DNA of 51,397 nt from Rhodopseudomonas sp. AAP120 (GCF_001295845.1 NZ_LJIC01000014.1:1-51397), one strand, 5' to 3'. Shown: positions 12,094 through 24,080, counted from the first letter of the stretch. Made by a program: numbers and translations. Notes: a model not told the origin generated them from the letters alone.

Positions 12094-12715
12094 GGCAGAT
12101 CTCCGCCAGTTTGACGAACGCCTTGGCGCGGTGCGACAGGCCGAGCCCGAGCGGCGGCAGGCCGTGCTTTTCGATGCTGGTCATCTCGCCGAAGGTGCGA
12201 TCATGGCCGTCCGGCAGGAACATCGGGTCGTAGCCGAAGCCGGCGGTGCCGCGCGGCGGCCAGACCAGCGTGCCGTCGGCGCGGGCCTCCACTTCCTCGA
12301 TATGGCCATCCGGCCAGGCGACGCACAGCGCCGAGACGAAATGCACGCTGCGCTGCGCCGGCGCCATGGCACCGCGCTCCTGCAGCAGCCGTTCGATCTG
12401 CGCCATGGCGGCGCCGAAGTCCTTGGTCTCGCCGGCCCAGCGCGCGGAATATATTCCAGGCGCGCCATTCAGGGCATCGACCGCCAATCCGGAATCGTCG
12501 GCGAAGGCCGGCAGCTGCGCCGCCTGTGCGGCTGCCTCCGCCTTGATCCGGGCATTGGCTTGGAAGCTATCGCCGGTCTCATCGGGCTCGCCGAGGCCGA
12601 GTTCGCCGGCCGACACCGCCTCGATCCCGTAAGGAGCCAGCAGCTCCCGCATCTCGGCCAGCTTGCCGGGATTATGGGTGGCGATCACGAGCTTGCCGGT
12701 GATTCGACGATGCAT
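12083..12715 (-). CDS. rdgB: Non-canonical purine NTP pyrophosphatase (XTP/dITP)
   Basis: A 210-residue cytosolic house-cleaning enzyme that hydrolyses dITP, XTP and similar nucleotides to monophosphates. Landmarks are the N-terminal [17 protein letters not shown], the active-site segment [24 protein letters not shown], the [10 protein letters not shown] loop, and the C-terminal LSHRAKAF. Length is typical. It lies between rph and hemW on the same strand; rph-rdgB-hemW is a common alphaproteobacterial order. Confidence 0.95.
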   Translation of the reverse strand: MHRRITGKLVIATHNPGKLAEMRELLAPYGIEAVSAGELGLGEPDETGDSFQANARIKAEAAAQAAQLPAFADDSGLAVDALNGAPGIYSARWAGETKDFGAAMAQIERLLQERGAMAPAQRSVHFVSALCVAWPDGHIEEVEARADGTLVWPPRGTAGFGYDPMFLPDGHDRTFGEMTSIEKHGLPPLGLGLSHRAKAFVKLAEICLAG

Positions 12716-12766
12716 GGCGGACTCAGCGTAGCTCAGAAGAGGCCGCTAATGGGTGGCAAGAATGAC

Positions 12767-13480
12767 TCACGCCACCGCCATTTTCTGCAGATCGACCAGC
12801 CGGCTGACGCCCTTCTGGGCCAGCGCCATCAGCGCCAGAAACTCGTCCTGCGAGAACGGGGTCTTTTCGGCGGTGCCCTGCACCTCGACGATCCGGCCGT
12901 CGCCGGTCATGACGAAATTGGCGTCGGTCTCGGCTTCGCTATCCTCGGCGTAGTCGAGATCGAGCACCGGCGTGCCGTTGTAGATTCCGCAGGAGATCGC
13001 CGCGACGTTGTCGCGCAGCACCTGACCCTTGGTCATGTTGCGCGCCTTCATCCAATTCAGGCAGTCGGCCAGCGCCACCCAGGCGCCGGTGATCGAGGCG
13101 GTCCGGGTGCCGCCATCGGCCTGCAGCACGTCGCAATCGACGGTGATCTGGCGCTCGCCGAGCGCCTGCAGGTCGACGATGCTGCGCAGCGAGCGGCCGA
13201 TCAGGCGCTGGATCTCCACGGTGCGGCCGTTCTGTTTGCCGGCCGAGGCCTCGCGGCGGGTGCGTTCCAGCGTGGCGCGCGGCAGCATGCCGTATTCGGC
13301 TGTGACCCAGCCGCGACCCTGGCCCTTCAGCCACGGCGGCAGCCGCTCTTCCAGCGTCGCGGTCACCAGCACATGGGTGTCGCCGAATTTCACCAGGCAG
13401 GAACCCTCGGCATATTTGACGACGCCGCGTTCGAGCGACACGGCGCGCAATTCGTCGGGCGCACGGCGGCTTGGCCGCAT
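12767..13480 (-). CDS. rph: Ribonuclease PH
   Basis: A 237-residue phosphorolytic 3'-exoribonuclease that trims tRNA precursors. It opens with [19 protein letters not shown] and carries [20 protein letters not shown], the phosphate-binding [21 protein letters not shown] stretch, and [18 protein letters not shown]. The ATG at 13480 has a strong GGAGGA six bases upstream; an in-frame ATG at 13513 is less likely. It is divergent from hrcA with 150 bases between, which must contain both promoters. Confidence 0.95.
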   Translation of the reverse strand: MRPSRRAPDELRAVSLERGVVKYAEGSCLVKFGDTHVLVTATLEERLPPWLKGQGRGWVTAEYGMLPRATLERTRREASAGKQNGRTVEIQRLIGRSLRSIVDLQALGERQITVDCDVLQADGGTRTASITGAWVALADCLNWMKARNMTKGQVLRDNVAAISCGIYNGTPVLDLDYAEDSEAETDANFVMTGDGRIVEVQGTAEKTPFSQDEFLALMALAQKGVSRLVDLQKMAVA

Positions 13481-13630
13481 GGGAAATCCTCCGTCGATTT
13501 CGGGAAATGGCAATCCAGGCTGCTTTTAGGGGCGGAGCGCCGCAGCGGCAAGGGCGGGGGCCCTTCAACTCCCTGCCTTCTTGTAACCGGCCGCAAGCGA
13601 CGACAAATTAGAGGCGTAACGGAGGACAAG

Positions 13631-14719
13631 TTGGCTCACCACGATCCGATCGGCCTGATCGCGCCCAATTCGGCCCTGGCCCAGCTCAACGAGCGCTCGC
13701 GCGAGATCTTTCGCCAGATCGTCGAAAGCTATCTGGCGACCGGCGAACCGGTTGGCTCTCGCAACATCTCGCGACTGATCTCGGTGCCGCTGTCACCGGC
13801 CTCGGTCCGTAACGTCATGGCCGACCTGGAGCAGCTCGGCTTGATCTATGCGCCCCATACCTCCGCCGGCCGGCTGCCGACCGAGCTCGGCCTGCGCTTT
13901 TTCGTCGACGCGCTGATGCAGGTCGGCGATCTCACCGAGCCGGAGCGGCAGTCGATCCAGGCGCAGCTGTCCTCGGTCGGCCGGGCCCAGACCGTCGAAG
14001 CCGCGCTCGGCGAGGCGTTGACCCGGCTGTCGGGGCTGACCCGGGCGGCTGCGGTCGTGCTCACCGCCAAGTCCAACGTCCGCCTCAAGCATCTCGAATT
14101 CGTCCGGCTGGAGCCGGAGCGTGCGTTGGTGATCCTGGTGGCCGAGGACGGCCAGGTCGAGAACCGCGTGCTGGCGCTGCCACCCGGGGTGCCGTCCTCG
14201 GCGCTGACGGAGGCCTCGAACTTCCTCAACGCCCGAATTCGCGGTCGCACCCTCGCCGAGGCGCGGCTCGAACTCGAAACCATGCTCACCCAGAACCGCG
14301 CCGAGCTCGACGCGCTGACCCAGAAGGTGATTTCGGCCGGCATCGCCAGCTGGTCCGGCGGGGAGGGCGAGGACCGCCAGCTGATCGTGCGCGGCCATTC
14401 CAACCTGCTCGAAGATCTGCATGCGCTGGAAGATCTCGAACGGGTGCGGCTGTTGTTCGACGACCTGGAAACCAAACGCGGCGTGGTCGATCTGCTCGGC
14501 CGCGCCGAGCGCGCCGAGGGCGTGCGGATCTTCATCGGCTCGGAGAACAAGCTGTTCTCGCTGTCGGGCTCCTCCACCATCATCGCGCCCTATAGCGACG
14601 GCGCCGGCCATATCGTCGGCGTGCTCGGCGTGATCGGCCCGACGCGGCTGAACTACGCGCGGGTGATTCCGATGGTCGATTATACGGCGCGGGTGGTCAG
14701 CCAGATGCTGGGCGGCTGA
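13631..14719 (+). CDS. hrcA: Heat-inducible transcription repressor HrcA
   Basis: A 362-residue DNA-binding repressor that binds CIRCE operators in front of chaperone genes. The N-terminal winged helix includes [20 protein letters not shown] and the [15 protein letters not shown] recognition segment; the C-terminal GAF-like domain includes the [10 protein letters not shown] region and [15 protein letters not shown]. The start is TTG at 13631 because GGAGG lies five bases before it and the family begins here. The open frame runs far upstream, but that part is antisense to rph and rdgB. grpE follows. No CIRCE was seen in this window, so its targets (for example groESL) are probably elsewhere. 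Confidence 0.94.
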   Translation: MAHHDPIGLIAPNSALAQLNERSREIFRQIVESYLATGEPVGSRNISRLISVPLSPASVRNVMADLEQLGLIYAPHTSAGRLPTELGLRFFVDALMQVGDLTEPERQSIQAQLSSVGRAQTVEAALGEALTRLSGLTRAAAVVLTAKSNVRLKHLEFVRLEPERALVILVAEDGQVENRVLALPPGVPSSALTEASNFLNARIRGRTLAEARLELETMLTQNRAELDALTQKVISAGIASWSGGEGEDRQLIVRGHSNLLEDLHALEDLERVRLLFDDLETKRGVVDLLGRAERAEGVRIFIGSENKLFSLSGSSTIIAPYSDGAGHIVGVLGVIGPTRLNYARVIPMVDYTARVVSQMLGG

Positions 14720-14825
14720 CGCCGCCTCGCTTGCCTCGCTCGCTTGATTTTCGCCGTATAAACCACGATATCCCGGCCAGCCCAATCGTGGCCAAAGCTG
14801 ACGTTTTCTTCAAAAAGGTAGCGTG

Positions 14826-15443
14826 ATGACCGATTCCAACGGACCCAAGGACAACAACCAGGACGAGGCGCAGGCCGCCGATCCGGTCGTTTCCAAGCCG
14901 TACATCATGCCGGACGATCCGGAAGACGGCGCCAACGAGGCGCTGGCGAAGGAAGCCGCCGAGGCGCGCGACAAGATGCTGCGCACGCTGGCCGAGATGG
15001 AGAATCTGCGGCGGCGCACCCAGAAGGAGGTCGCCGACGCGCGGACCTATGGGGTCACCGCCTTTGCGCGCGACGTGCTGGACATCGCCGACAATCTGCA
15101 GCGCGCGCTCGATGCGGTGCCGGCCGAAGCTCGCGCCAATGCCGACGCCGGCCTCAAGGCGCTGATCGAAGGCGTCGAACTCACCGAGCGGTCGCTGCTG
15201 AATGCGCTGGAGAAGAACGGCGTGAAGAAGTTCGACCCGCAGGGCCAGAAGTTCGATCCGAATTTCCAGCAGGCGATGTACGAAGTGCCCGATCCGTCGG
15301 TGCCGGCCGGCACCGTGGTGCAGGTCGTGCAGGCTGGCTTCACGATCGGTGATCGCGTGCTGCGCCCGGCGCTGGTCGGGGTCGCGAAGGGCGGCGCCAA
15401 GCCCGCTGCCGCTGCTGGCGGCGAGTCCGGCGGCGCGGCCTGA
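14826..15443 (+). CDS. grpE: Nucleotide exchange factor GrpE
   Basis: A 205-residue cochaperone that releases ADP from DnaK. It has an acidic, disordered N-terminus, the long coiled coil ([21 protein letters not shown]), and the C-terminal beta wing with [11 protein letters not shown] and [20 protein letters not shown]. The ATG at 14826 is preferred over the GTG just before it because AAGG is then seven bases away. It follows hrcA by about 100 bases, with dnaK and dnaJ about 1.4 kb further on, interrupted by one opposite-strand gene. Confidence 0.94.
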   Translation: MTDSNGPKDNNQDEAQAADPVVSKPYIMPDDPEDGANEALAKEAAEARDKMLRTLAEMENLRRRTQKEVADARTYGVTAFARDVLDIADNLQRALDAVPAEARANADAGLKALIEGVELTERSLLNALEKNGVKKFDPQGQKFDPNFQQAMYEVPDPSVPAGTVVQVVQAGFTIGDRVLRPALVGVAKGGAKPAAAAGGESGGAA

Positions 15444-15471
15444 GCCGTAGCGCTAGAGCCGGACGGCTAAC

Positions 15472-15496
15472 GAAGCCGCGCGATCAGCGCGGCTTC
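15472..15496. terminator. Shared hairpin between convergent grpE and the secreted protein gene
   Basis: Perfect 10-bp arms (15472-15481 and 15487-15496) around loop GATCA. The loop overlaps the stop codon of the minus-strand gene. No T-run follows in either direction, so it may be a bidirectional weak terminator or a 3'-end stabilising hairpin. Confidence 0.5.
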
Positions 15497-16428
15497 AGTC
15501 CGTCTCGGACCTTGCGGAAGCGGGGAAACGCCTCCGCCCATTTGTCGCGCGGAGAGCTCCCGATCACCCGCAGCGCGACGTTCGAACTGCCGAACCGCAG
15601 CCACTGCACCACCGTGACCGGCGTATTGTCTTTGCCGCTGATCGCCTCGATCCGGGTTTCGAAGCCGGGCTGGCTGTCGATCCGGATCGGCTCGGAGCTG
15701 GTGATCTTCGCTTCGCGTAGCCCCGGAATGGTGGCGGCGGCCTGCTGAGCGAAGCGGGCCCGGTCGTCGGCCTGCTCCGGCACCGAGCCGATCAGTCCGA
15801 GTACCATAAACGGCGCGGCTTCGATGCCGGTGTCTTCGTTGCCGTCGGCGAGCAGCATCGCGGCGCCGGGCGCCAGCGTCCTCACCGTCTTGAAGTCCGC
15901 GAGCTCGCTGACGTTGAACGGCATCTGGGCGATCTGCTCGGCGACCGGCACGTTCTGCCGGACCGTGACCGAACTGAGCATCTTCTTGACGGCGTCTTCC
16001 GAATAGGTGCCGGCCTCGCTCTCGGCGACCTGCACCGCCACATAGCCGGAAAATGCCTTGCTGCCGGGCACGATCAGCGAGTAGCGCCGGACCTTGTCGG
16101 TGCCGGCGACGCCGTCTTCGGCCGTGTAGTAGGCGGTCCCCGCGGCCGTCTCCAGGCTCTGCGGCTTCACCTTCACGGTGGCGTCGTCGGGCAGCGCCTT
16201 GAAGGCGGTTTCGACTTCGCCATAGGCCGGGCCGGGCAGCTCGGCGAGCAGCACCTTCACGCCGTGACCGGGCGATTCGAAGCCCAGAAAGCTCTGCGAC
16301 TCGGTCAGTCCCGGCATCGGAGTGACGCCGACCCGAATGCCCCGAGGATAGATCGTGTCGGCCGCAAACGCGGGGCCGGCGGCGGCGACCGCCAAGGCGA
16401 TCGCAAGAAGGCGCGCTATCTGTCTCAT
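15484..16428 (-). CDS. Secreted protein of unknown function
   Basis: A 314-residue protein with a clear signal peptide (MRQIARLLAIALAVAAAGPA, cleavage probably after FAA). The mature part is hydrophilic and looks alpha/beta, with two similar-looking halves: each has a strand-rich stretch followed by an acidic helix and a segment such as KKMLSSVTVRQ or KVRDGLKPR at its end. I do not recognise a named family. The ATG at 16428 has AGGA about eight bases upstream. It is convergent with grpE, divergent from dnaK, and sits inside the chaperone block. Its upstream region is shared with the dnaK heat-shock promoter, which points away from it. Confidence 0.8.
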   Translation of the reverse strand: MRQIARLLAIALAVAAAGPAFAADTIYPRGIRVGVTPMPGLTESQSFLGFESPGHGVKVLLAELPGPAYGEVETAFKALPDDATVKVKPQSLETAAGTAYYTAEDGVAGTDKVRRYSLIVPGSKAFSGYVAVQVAESEAGTYSEDAVKKMLSSVTVRQNVPVAEQIAQMPFNVSELADFKTVRTLAPGAAMLLADGNEDTGIEAAPFMVLGLIGSVPEQADDRARFAQQAAATIPGLREAKITSSEPIRIDSQPGFETRIEAISGKDNTPVTVVQWLRFGSSNVALRVIGSSPRDKWAEAFPRFRKVRDGLKPR

Positions 16429-16678
16429 CGGAGTGTCCTGAGATCGCAATGCGGCCGTTCGATGGTCTGTCACCGCCGGCCCAAAGCCGGATGCTGCGTT
16501 GCGGATGCTTCGTCGAAAGGCCACCAGATCACGTCCTGTCCCGCCGTCAAGGCGCAACCGCAGCGTGGGACGAGGCGCCGCAAGCTGCCCGCCAACCGCC
16601 CCTCCCGCGCGGCTGCCGAGAGCGCCGCCCGGGATTCATCAAAGCCCATGTTTTCGTGATCGGAGCCCTGCGGCAGTC

Positions 16679-16706
16679 CTTGCGGCCACCACCCCCCCTC
16701 CTATAT
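16679..16706 (+). promoter_or_regulatory. Sigma-32 heat-shock promoter of dnaK
   Basis: CTTG (16679-16682), a 17-base spacer, then CCTATAT (16700-16706) match the alphaproteobacterial RpoH consensus CTTG-N17/18-CYTATNT at every defined position. The site is 104 bases before the dnaK ATG. The sigma factor that should read it, rpoH, is at 48770-49669. No CIRCE inverted repeat was found in this leader. Confidence 0.8.
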
Positions 16707-16809
16707 GAGGCTCACCGCCGCACACTCGCGCGCATTTGATATTTGGGGGTTTGGACTGGTGCGCCGCCAGGGCCCGCCCGACCCGCCGCAGAAAGAAGGA
16801 TAGAGCACC

Positions 16810-18711
<1,902 letters not shown>

Positions 18712-18734
18712 GCCCGCTTAGGAGACCGGAACCG

Positions 18735-18781
18735 CGACCCCCATCTGACGAGCGCACCTTGCGATCATCGGGTGGGGGTCG
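18735..18781 (+). other. Inverted repeat between dnaK and dnaJ
   Basis: Nine-base arms (CGACCCCCA at 18735-18743 and TGGGGGTCG at 18773-18781) enclose 29 bases. It could form a hairpin that tapers transcription or protects the dnaK 3' end, giving more DnaK than DnaJ. There is no T-run. The functional reading is inference. Confidence 0.4.
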
Positions 18782-18855
18782 TTGTCGTTGGGCGAGGAGC
18801 GGCATGAATGCTGCACGCTGCCGCAGGGATCGAACGAGTCGAGCAGGTTTGACGG

Positions 18856-19992
18856 ATGTCCACGACCAAGCGTTGCTACTACGAAACCCTTGAAGTCGAG
18901 CGCAACGCCGACGAATCGACGCTCAAGAGCGCTTTCCGCAAGCTGGCGATGAAGTGGCACCCGGATCGCAATCCGGGCGATGCGTCCAGCGAGATCAAGT
19001 TCAAGGAGATCAACGAGGCCTATGAGGTGTTGAAGGACGGCGACAAGCGCGCCGCCTACGACCGCTACGGACACGCCGCGTTCGAGCAGGGCATGGGCGG
19101 CGGCGCGGGCTTCGGCGCCGGCTTCGCCTCGTCGTTCTCGGACATTTTCGAAGACCTGTTCGGCATGGCCGGGCAGCGCGGCCGCGGCACCGGCCGCGAA
19201 CGTGGCGCCGACCTGCGCTACAACATGGAAATCACCCTCGAGGACGCCTTCAAGGGCAAGACCGCGCAGATCGAAATTCCGGTCTCGGTCACCTGCGAGT
19301 CGTGCTCCGGCACCGGCGCCAAGGCCGGCACCAAGCCGAAGACCTGTTCGACCTGCGGCGGCGCCGGGCGCGTGCGTCAGGCTCAGGGCTTCTTCACGCT
19401 GGAGCGCACCTGCCCGAGCTGTCAGGGCCGCGGCCAGACCATCGAGGACCCCTGCCCGTCCTGCACCGGCTCCGGCCGGGTGACGCGCGAGCGGACGCTG
19501 TCGGTCAACATTCCGCAAGGCGTCGAAGACGGCACCCGCATCCGTCTGGCCGGCGAAGGCGAAGCCGGCGTCCGTGGTGGCCCGCCTGGCGACCTCTACA
19601 TTTTCCTGTCACTGGCACCGCACGACATCTTCCAGCGCGACGGCGCCGACCTGCATTGCCGCGTGCCGATCTCGATGGTCACCGCGGCGCTCGGCGGCGA
19701 ATTCGAAGTGCCGACGATCGAACGCGGCAAGACCAAGGTGAAAGTGCCGTCGGGCACGCAGACCGGACGACGATTCCGCATCGCGGGAAAAGGCATGCCA
19801 GTGCTGCGCTCGCGTCAGGTCGGCGACATGTACGTTCAGGTTGCCGTGGAAACGCCGCAAAATCTGACCAAGAAGCAGCAGGAGCTGCTGGCGGAATTTG
19901 AAAAATTATCGTCCGGTGCAACCCAACCCGAGGCCGCGGGTTTCTTCTCCAAGGTCAAGGACTTCTTCGGCTCCCGCGCAAGCACTCCCTAA
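18856..19992 (+). CDS. dnaJ: Chaperone protein DnaJ (Hsp40)
   Basis: A 378-residue type I J-protein that delivers substrates to DnaK and stimulates its ATPase. The J domain has HPD at 35-37. A Gly/Phe-rich stretch follows ([12 protein letters not shown]). Four CxxCxGxG zinc repeats are intact: [24 protein letters not shown] and CPSCTGSG. The C-terminal substrate domain follows. Length is normal. Its position behind dnaK is the standard arrangement. Confidence 0.97.
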   Translation: MSTTKRCYYETLEVERNADESTLKSAFRKLAMKWHPDRNPGDASSEIKFKEINEAYEVLKDGDKRAAYDRYGHAAFEQGMGGGAGFGAGFASSFSDIFEDLFGMAGQRGRGTGRERGADLRYNMEITLEDAFKGKTAQIEIPVSVTCESCSGTGAKAGTKPKTCSTCGGAGRVRQAQGFFTLERTCPSCQGRGQTIEDPCPSCTGSGRVTRERTLSVNIPQGVEDGTRIRLAGEGEAGVRGGPPGDLYIFLSLAPHDIFQRDGADLHCRVPISMVTAALGGEFEVPTIERGKTKVKVPSGTQTGRRFRIAGKGMPVLRSRQVGDMYVQVAVETPQNLTKKQQELLAEFEKLSSGATQPEAAGFFSKVKDFFGSRASTP

Positions 19993-20083
19993 CCGTCTAA
20001 CTTGACCGGCTGGGAAGTGCCCTATAGTTGTGATGTAACAATAATTTGACACTGGGCTAAATACCTCCCGGTTTGGTAGCGGA

Positions 20084-20689
20084 ATGGCTTTGCAGTCCAC
20101 GGCTCGTGCGTTGAAGAAGCCGCCCCGTCCTCTTGATGACGAGGTTCGCTTCCTTCGTTCCTGGATCGAAAAGCCGCTGCATATGGGCGCGGTGATGCCT
20201 TCGGGTAAGCTGCTCGCCCGGACCATGGCCCAATATGTCGACATCGACTCGACGGGGCCCGTCATCGAACTTGGGCCGGGGACCGGCGCGATCACCAACG
20301 CGCTGGTCGAGCATGGCGTCGATCAGAAGCGACTGGTGCTGGTCGAGTACAACCCGAGTTTTTGCGCGCTGCTGCGCGAACGCTATCCGCAAGCCACCAT
20401 CGTGCAAGGCGATGCCTACAGGTTGCGCGACACGCTGTGGCAGATCCTGCCGGATCCCGCGACCGCGGTGGTCTCCGGCCTGCCGCTGGTCACCAAGCCG
20501 ATGCTGACGCGGATGAAGCTGATCCGGGACTCCTTCAACCTGCTCGAACCCGGCGCGCCCTTCGTGCAGTTCACCTATTCGGTCGCCCCGCCGATCCCCA
20601 AATCCCTGCCCGGCGTCGCCACCGAGGCCTCCGAGCGGATCTGGATGAATATTCCGCCCGCCCGCGTCTGGGTCTATCGCAAGGGCTGA
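20084..20689 (+). CDS. pmtA: Phospholipid N-methyltransferase, PmtA-type
   Basis: A 201-residue class I SAM-dependent methyltransferase. Motif I is VIELGPGTGAITNAL, and a later acidic segment (IVQGDAYRL) lies where the adenine-binding motif is expected. An amphipathic basic N-terminus (KKPPRPLDDEVRFLRSWIEK) would suit membrane contact. Small enzymes of this kind in Rhizobiales methylate phosphatidylethanolamine on the way to phosphatidylcholine. A related family, rRNA adenine dimethylase-like proteins, has a similar motif I, so substrate is inferred. It follows dnaJ by 91 bases on the same strand; a TTGACC/TATAGT pair in that gap (15-base spacer) is only a weak promoter candidate. Confidence 0.72.
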   Translation: MALQSTARALKKPPRPLDDEVRFLRSWIEKPLHMGAVMPSGKLLARTMAQYVDIDSTGPVIELGPGTGAITNALVEHGVDQKRLVLVEYNPSFCALLRERYPQATIVQGDAYRLRDTLWQILPDPATAVVSGLPLVTKPMLTRMKLIRDSFNLLEPGAPFVQFTYSVAPPIPKSLPGVATEASERIWMNIPPARVWVYRKG

Positions 20690-20810
20690 GCCGCCGCTCG
20701 CCGCCGCCCCGCGCTCCCTGATCCCTCCTGAGAATTTCGGTTTCCCTGCCGCCCAACTTCGCTAAACAAAGCGCGGCCATGCTCGCGCTGGCCGGCAGGA
20801 GATCGGCATC

Positions 20811-21392
20811 ATGTCCGCGGTCAAGATCCTCGTCATTCCCGGTTCGCTGCGCACCGGCTCGCACAATGTGCGGCTGGCGGCGGCCGCAACGCATGAATTC
20901 GCCCGCGCCGATGTCGACGTCACCCGGATCTCTCTCGCCGACTACCCGCTGCCGATTTACGACGGCGACCTCGAGGCAAAGTCTGGCGTGCCGGCCAATG
21001 CCGTCAAGCTGAAGCGGATGATCGGCGCGCATCACGGCGTGCTGATCGTCAGCCCGGAGTACAATTCCGCGCCGCCGGCGCTGCTGAAGAATGCAATCGA
21101 CTGGGTGTCGCGGGTCGAGGATCCGCACGAGACCCAGGGTCAGGTGTTTCGCGAGCGCGTCTTCGCGCTCGCCGCGGCTTCCGAAGGCAAGCTCGGCGGC
21201 GCGCGCTGTCTCGCGGCGCTGCGGCTGATCCTGTCGGGCTGCCGCGCGCCGGTGATCCCCAACCAGCTCACCCTGTCGTTCGCCCACCAAGCCTATGACG
21301 AGAGCGACCGCTTGAAGCTTGCCGCCGACATTGCCGCGATGGACGCGATGGTCCGGCAATTGATCGACTTCGCCCAGCAGATGATGAGGTAA
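20811..21392 (+). CDS. NADPH-dependent FMN reductase family protein
   Basis: A 193-residue flavodoxin-fold reductase. The FMN phosphate loop is PGSLRTGSHNVRLA and the second flavin loop is SPEYNSAPPALLKNAIDW. Such enzymes reduce quinones, azo dyes, chromate or free flavin with NADPH; the physiological substrate here cannot be read from sequence. AGGAG lies about nine bases before the ATG. pyrF begins six bases after its stop, so the two are probably co-transcribed. Confidence 0.85.
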   Translation: MSAVKILVIPGSLRTGSHNVRLAAAATHEFARADVDVTRISLADYPLPIYDGDLEAKSGVPANAVKLKRMIGAHHGVLIVSPEYNSAPPALLKNAIDWVSRVEDPHETQGQVFRERVFALAAASEGKLGGARCLAALRLILSGCRAPVIPNQLTLSFAHQAYDESDRLKLAADIAAMDAMVRQLIDFAQQMMR

Positions 21393-21398
21393 TTGAAC

Positions 21399-22106
21399 AT
21401 GGCGCAGGCCGACCCCGCAGATCGTGACCGGCTGATCGTCGCGCTCGACGTGCCGAGCGTCGAGGCCGCCGAAGCGATGATCGCCCGGCTCGGCGACAGC
21501 GTCGGCTTCTACAAGATCGGCTATCAGCTCGCTTATGCGGGCGGCCTGCCGCTGGTCGAGAAGCTCGCCAGGGCCGGTAAGAAGGTGTTCGTCGACCTCA
21601 AGCTGCACGACATCGGCAACACGGTTGCGCGCGGCGTCGAGAGTCTGAGCTCATTGGGGGCGACCTTTCTCACCGTGCACGCCTATCCGCAGACCATGCG
21701 GGCCGCCGTCGAGGCCCGCGGCACGTCGGGCCCGAAGATCCTCGCCGTCACCGTGCTGACCTCCTATGACGACCGCGATCTCACCGACGCCGGCTACGCG
21801 CTCGGCGTCCGCGACCTCGTCGAAGCGCGCGCCCGGCAGGCGCAGGCGATCGGCGTCGACGGCCTGGTGTGCTCCCCCGAGGAGGCCGGCCACCTGCGCG
21901 GCCTGATCGGCCCTGACATGGCGCTGGTGACACCGGGCATCCGGCCGGCCGGCACGGCTGCCGGTGATCAAAAGCGCATCATGACGCCCGGCAGGGCAAT
22001 TGCCGCCGGCGCCAACTATCTGGTGGTCGGCCGCCCGGTGATGGAAGCGGCCGATCCGAAGCAGGCGGCCGATGCGATCGTCGCCGAGATCGCGGCTGCG
22101 AAATAA
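21399..22106 (+). CDS. pyrF: Orotidine 5'-phosphate decarboxylase
   Basis: A 235-residue TIM-barrel enzyme that makes UMP in the last step of pyrimidine synthesis. Catalytic Lys and Asp residues are in [12 protein letters not shown]; the phosphate-binding C-terminal loop is TPGIRPAG and the final [10 protein letters not shown] is diagnostic. The ATG at 21399 has GAGG nine bases upstream; a TTG six bases earlier lies too close to that site. It forms a tight cluster with the flavin reductase and the DUF1330 gene. Confidence 0.95.
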   Translation: MAQADPADRDRLIVALDVPSVEAAEAMIARLGDSVGFYKIGYQLAYAGGLPLVEKLARAGKKVFVDLKLHDIGNTVARGVESLSSLGATFLTVHAYPQTMRAAVEARGTSGPKILAVTVLTSYDDRDLTDAGYALGVRDLVEARARQAQAIGVDGLVCSPEEAGHLRGLIGPDMALVTPGIRPAGTAAGDQKRIMTPGRAIAAGANYLVVGRPVMEAADPKQAADAIVAEIAAAK

Positions 22107-22121
22107 CGACGGGAGAGAACG

Positions 22122-22430
22122 ATGGCCAAAGGCTACTGGGTGGCGCGGGTCGATGTGCACGACCTCGACGCCTACAAGCGTGACTACGTCGCTCACAATG
22201 GCGCGGTATTCGCCAAATTCGGCGCCCGGTTCCTGGTCCGCGGCGGATCCTTCGAGACCGCCGAAGGCTCGTCGCGCAGCCGCAACGTGGTGATCGAGTT
22301 CAAGGACTACGCCACGGCCCTCGCCTGCTTTCATTCCCCGGAATATCAGGCGTTGGTCAAAGCTCGCGCTCCCTACGCGGAGAGCGACCTGATCATCATC
22401 GAGGGCTATGACGGCCCGCAGCCTGGCTGA
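22122..22430 (+). CDS. DUF1330 family protein
   Basis: A 102-residue protein with the ferredoxin-like dimeric alpha/beta-barrel pattern of DUF1330: KGYWVARVDVHD at the start, GARFLVRGG in the middle, VVIEFKDYATALACFHSPEYQ and a final VIIEGYDG. No enzymatic activity is established for the family as far as I know. It follows pyrF by 15 bases with a GGGAGAG ribosome site, so it is likely in the same transcript. Confidence 0.85.
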   Translation: MAKGYWVARVDVHDLDAYKRDYVAHNGAVFAKFGARFLVRGGSFETAEGSSRSRNVVIEFKDYATALACFHSPEYQALVKARAPYAESDLIIIEGYDGPQPG

Positions 22431-22520
22431 GCGCCGGTCGCGGTGCGGCTTCGCCGTCCGGTGAGTTGCCGCGTTGTCATCGCGCCGCTATACCGCGCCT
22501 AGAAAGAGGATCGTGAGCCG

Positions 22521-23336
22521 ATGTCCGAGATGCGCCTGATCGTTGCCGGAGCCGGCGGCCGCATGGGCCGCGCCCTGACGCGGGCGATCAGCGAGACCAA
22601 AGGCGTGGTGCTGACCGGCGCGCTGGAAGCGCCCGGATCGGAACTGCTCGGCCAGGATGCCGGCGTGCTGGCTGGTCTGCCGGCCAATGGCGTTCAGCTG
22701 TCCGGCGATTTGTGGAAGCTCTCGGCCGATGCCGACGGCATCCTCGATTTCACCGTGCCGGCCGCCACCCTGGCCAATGTGGCGATCGCGGCGCAGCGCG
22801 GCATCGTCCACGTCATCGGCACCACTGGGCTGTCGTCGTCCGACAATGCGGTGATCCAAAGCGTCACCAAGCAGGCGATCGTGGTGAAGTCCGGCAATAT
22901 GAGCCTCGGCGTCAATCTGCTGGCGGCGCTGGCCAAGCGCGTCGCGCAGTCGCTCGACGACAGCTTCGACATCGAAATCGTCGAGATGCATCACCGTGCC
23001 AAGATCGACGCGCCCTCCGGCACCGCGCTGCTGCTCGGCGAAGCCGCGGCGGCCGGCCGCAAGGTCGATCTGGAAACCCATTCGGCCCGCGGCCGCGACG
23101 GCATCACCGGCGCGCGCGAGACCGGCGACATCGGTTTCGCGTCCCTGCGCGGCGGTACGGTCACCGGCGATCACAGCGTGATCTTTGCCGGCCCCTACGA
23201 GCGTATCGAACTCAGCCACAAGGCCGAAGACCGCATGATCTTTGCCCATGGCGCGCTCAAGGCGGCGATGTGGGCGCACGGCAAGAAGCCGGGTCTGTAC
23301 TCGATGGCCGACGTGCTCGGGCTCGCCGACTTCTAA
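22521..23336 (+). CDS. dapB: 4-hydroxy-tetrahydrodipicolinate reductase
   Basis: A 271-residue enzyme of the diaminopimelate/lysine pathway that reduces the dihydrodipicolinate precursor with NAD(P)H. The nucleotide motif is [12 protein letters not shown]; the catalytic segment is [16 protein letters not shown] with the conserved His pair and Lys; the C-terminal [14 protein letters not shown] is also typical. gpmA follows after 33 bases. Confidence 0.96.
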   Translation: MSEMRLIVAGAGGRMGRALTRAISETKGVVLTGALEAPGSELLGQDAGVLAGLPANGVQLSGDLWKLSADADGILDFTVPAATLANVAIAAQRGIVHVIGTTGLSSSDNAVIQSVTKQAIVVKSGNMSLGVNLLAALAKRVAQSLDDSFDIEIVEMHHRAKIDAPSGTALLLGEAAAAGRKVDLETHSARGRDGITGARETGDIGFASLRGGTVTGDHSVIFAGPYERIELSHKAEDRMIFAHGALKAAMWAHGKKPGLYSMADVLGLADF

Positions 23337-23369
23337 TCAGGTATCGCAGCAAGAAACGGAATTCCGACA

Positions 23370-23990
23370 ATGAGCGATCGTCTTCTCGTCCTGGTCCGCC
23401 ACGGCCAGAGCGAATGGAACCTCAAGAACCTGTTCACCGGCTGGAAGGATCCGGGCCTGACCGAAAAGGGCATCGCCGAAGCGAAGGCCGCCGGCCAGAA
23501 GCTGAAGGCCGAAGGTCTGTCGTTCGACGTCGCCTTCACCTCGGTGCTGACCCGCGCCCAGACCACGCTCGAACTGATGCTCGCCGAGCTCGGCCAGACC
23601 GGGCTGAAGACCACCAAGAACCTGGCGCTGAATGAGCGCGACTACGGTGATCTGTCGGGTCTCAACAAGGACGACGCGCGCGCCAAATGGGGCGAGGAGC
23701 AGGTCCACATCTGGCGCCGCTCGTACGATGTGCCGCCGCCCGGCGGCGAGAGCCTCAAGGACACGCTGGCGCGAACCCTGCCCTACTACGTGCAGGAAAT
23801 CCTGCCCGGCGTGCTGCGCGGCGAGCGCACCATCGTGGCGGCGCACGGCAATTCGCTGCGCGCGCTGATCATGGTGCTGGAAAAGCTGACGCCCGAGCAG
23901 ATCCTCAAGCGCGAACTCGGCACCGGCGCGCCGGTGGTGTACCGCCTCAACGCGGACTCGACCGTCGCGTCGGTGGTCGATCTCGCCTGA
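23370..23990 (+). CDS. gpmA: 2,3-bisphosphoglycerate-dependent phosphoglycerate mutase
   Basis: A 206-residue glycolytic/gluconeogenic mutase. The phosphohistidine is H11 in [11 protein letters not shown]; the second catalytic His is in [11 protein letters not shown]; the substrate segment [15 protein letters not shown] is also present. It is shorter than the E. coli enzyme (about 250 residues), as usual in alphaproteobacteria. It is followed by a family B repeat. The dapB-gpmA pairing looks transcriptional rather than functional. Confidence 0.94.
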   Translation: MSDRLLVLVRHGQSEWNLKNLFTGWKDPGLTEKGIAEAKAAGQKLKAEGLSFDVAFTSVLTRAQTTLELMLAELGQTGLKTTKNLALNERDYGDLSGLNKDDARAKWGEEQVHIWRRSYDVPPPGGESLKDTLARTLPYYVQEILPGVLRGERTIVAAHGNSLRALIMVLEKLTPEQILKRELGTGAPVVYRLNADSTVASVVDLA

Positions 23991-24009
23991 TCATTTCGCG
24001 AACTCTCTC

Positions 24010-24080
24010 CTCGTCATTGCGAGGAGCGCAGCGACGAAGCAATCCATAGCTCAGTGCACGAAGCTAGATTGTTTCGCGGA
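24010..24080. repeat. Family B repeat (TCATTGCGAGGAGCGCAGCG type)
   Basis: The left arm TCGTCATTGCGAGGAGCGCA runs on into GCGACGAAGCAATCC. A degenerate right arm follows (TAGATTGTTTCGCGG), so the inverted copy has decayed. The intact version is at 26451-26533. This is a widespread alphaproteobacterial intergenic repeat. It lies between convergent gpmA and the AraC-MGMT gene. Confidence 0.85.

Noticed and set aside
14720-14822. Sigma-32 promoter before grpE
   Set aside because: Two CTTG sequences occur but neither has CYTATNT at 17-18 bases.
16429-16809. CIRCE operator before dnaK
   Set aside because: No TTAGCACTC/GAGTGCTAA-like inverted repeat was found.
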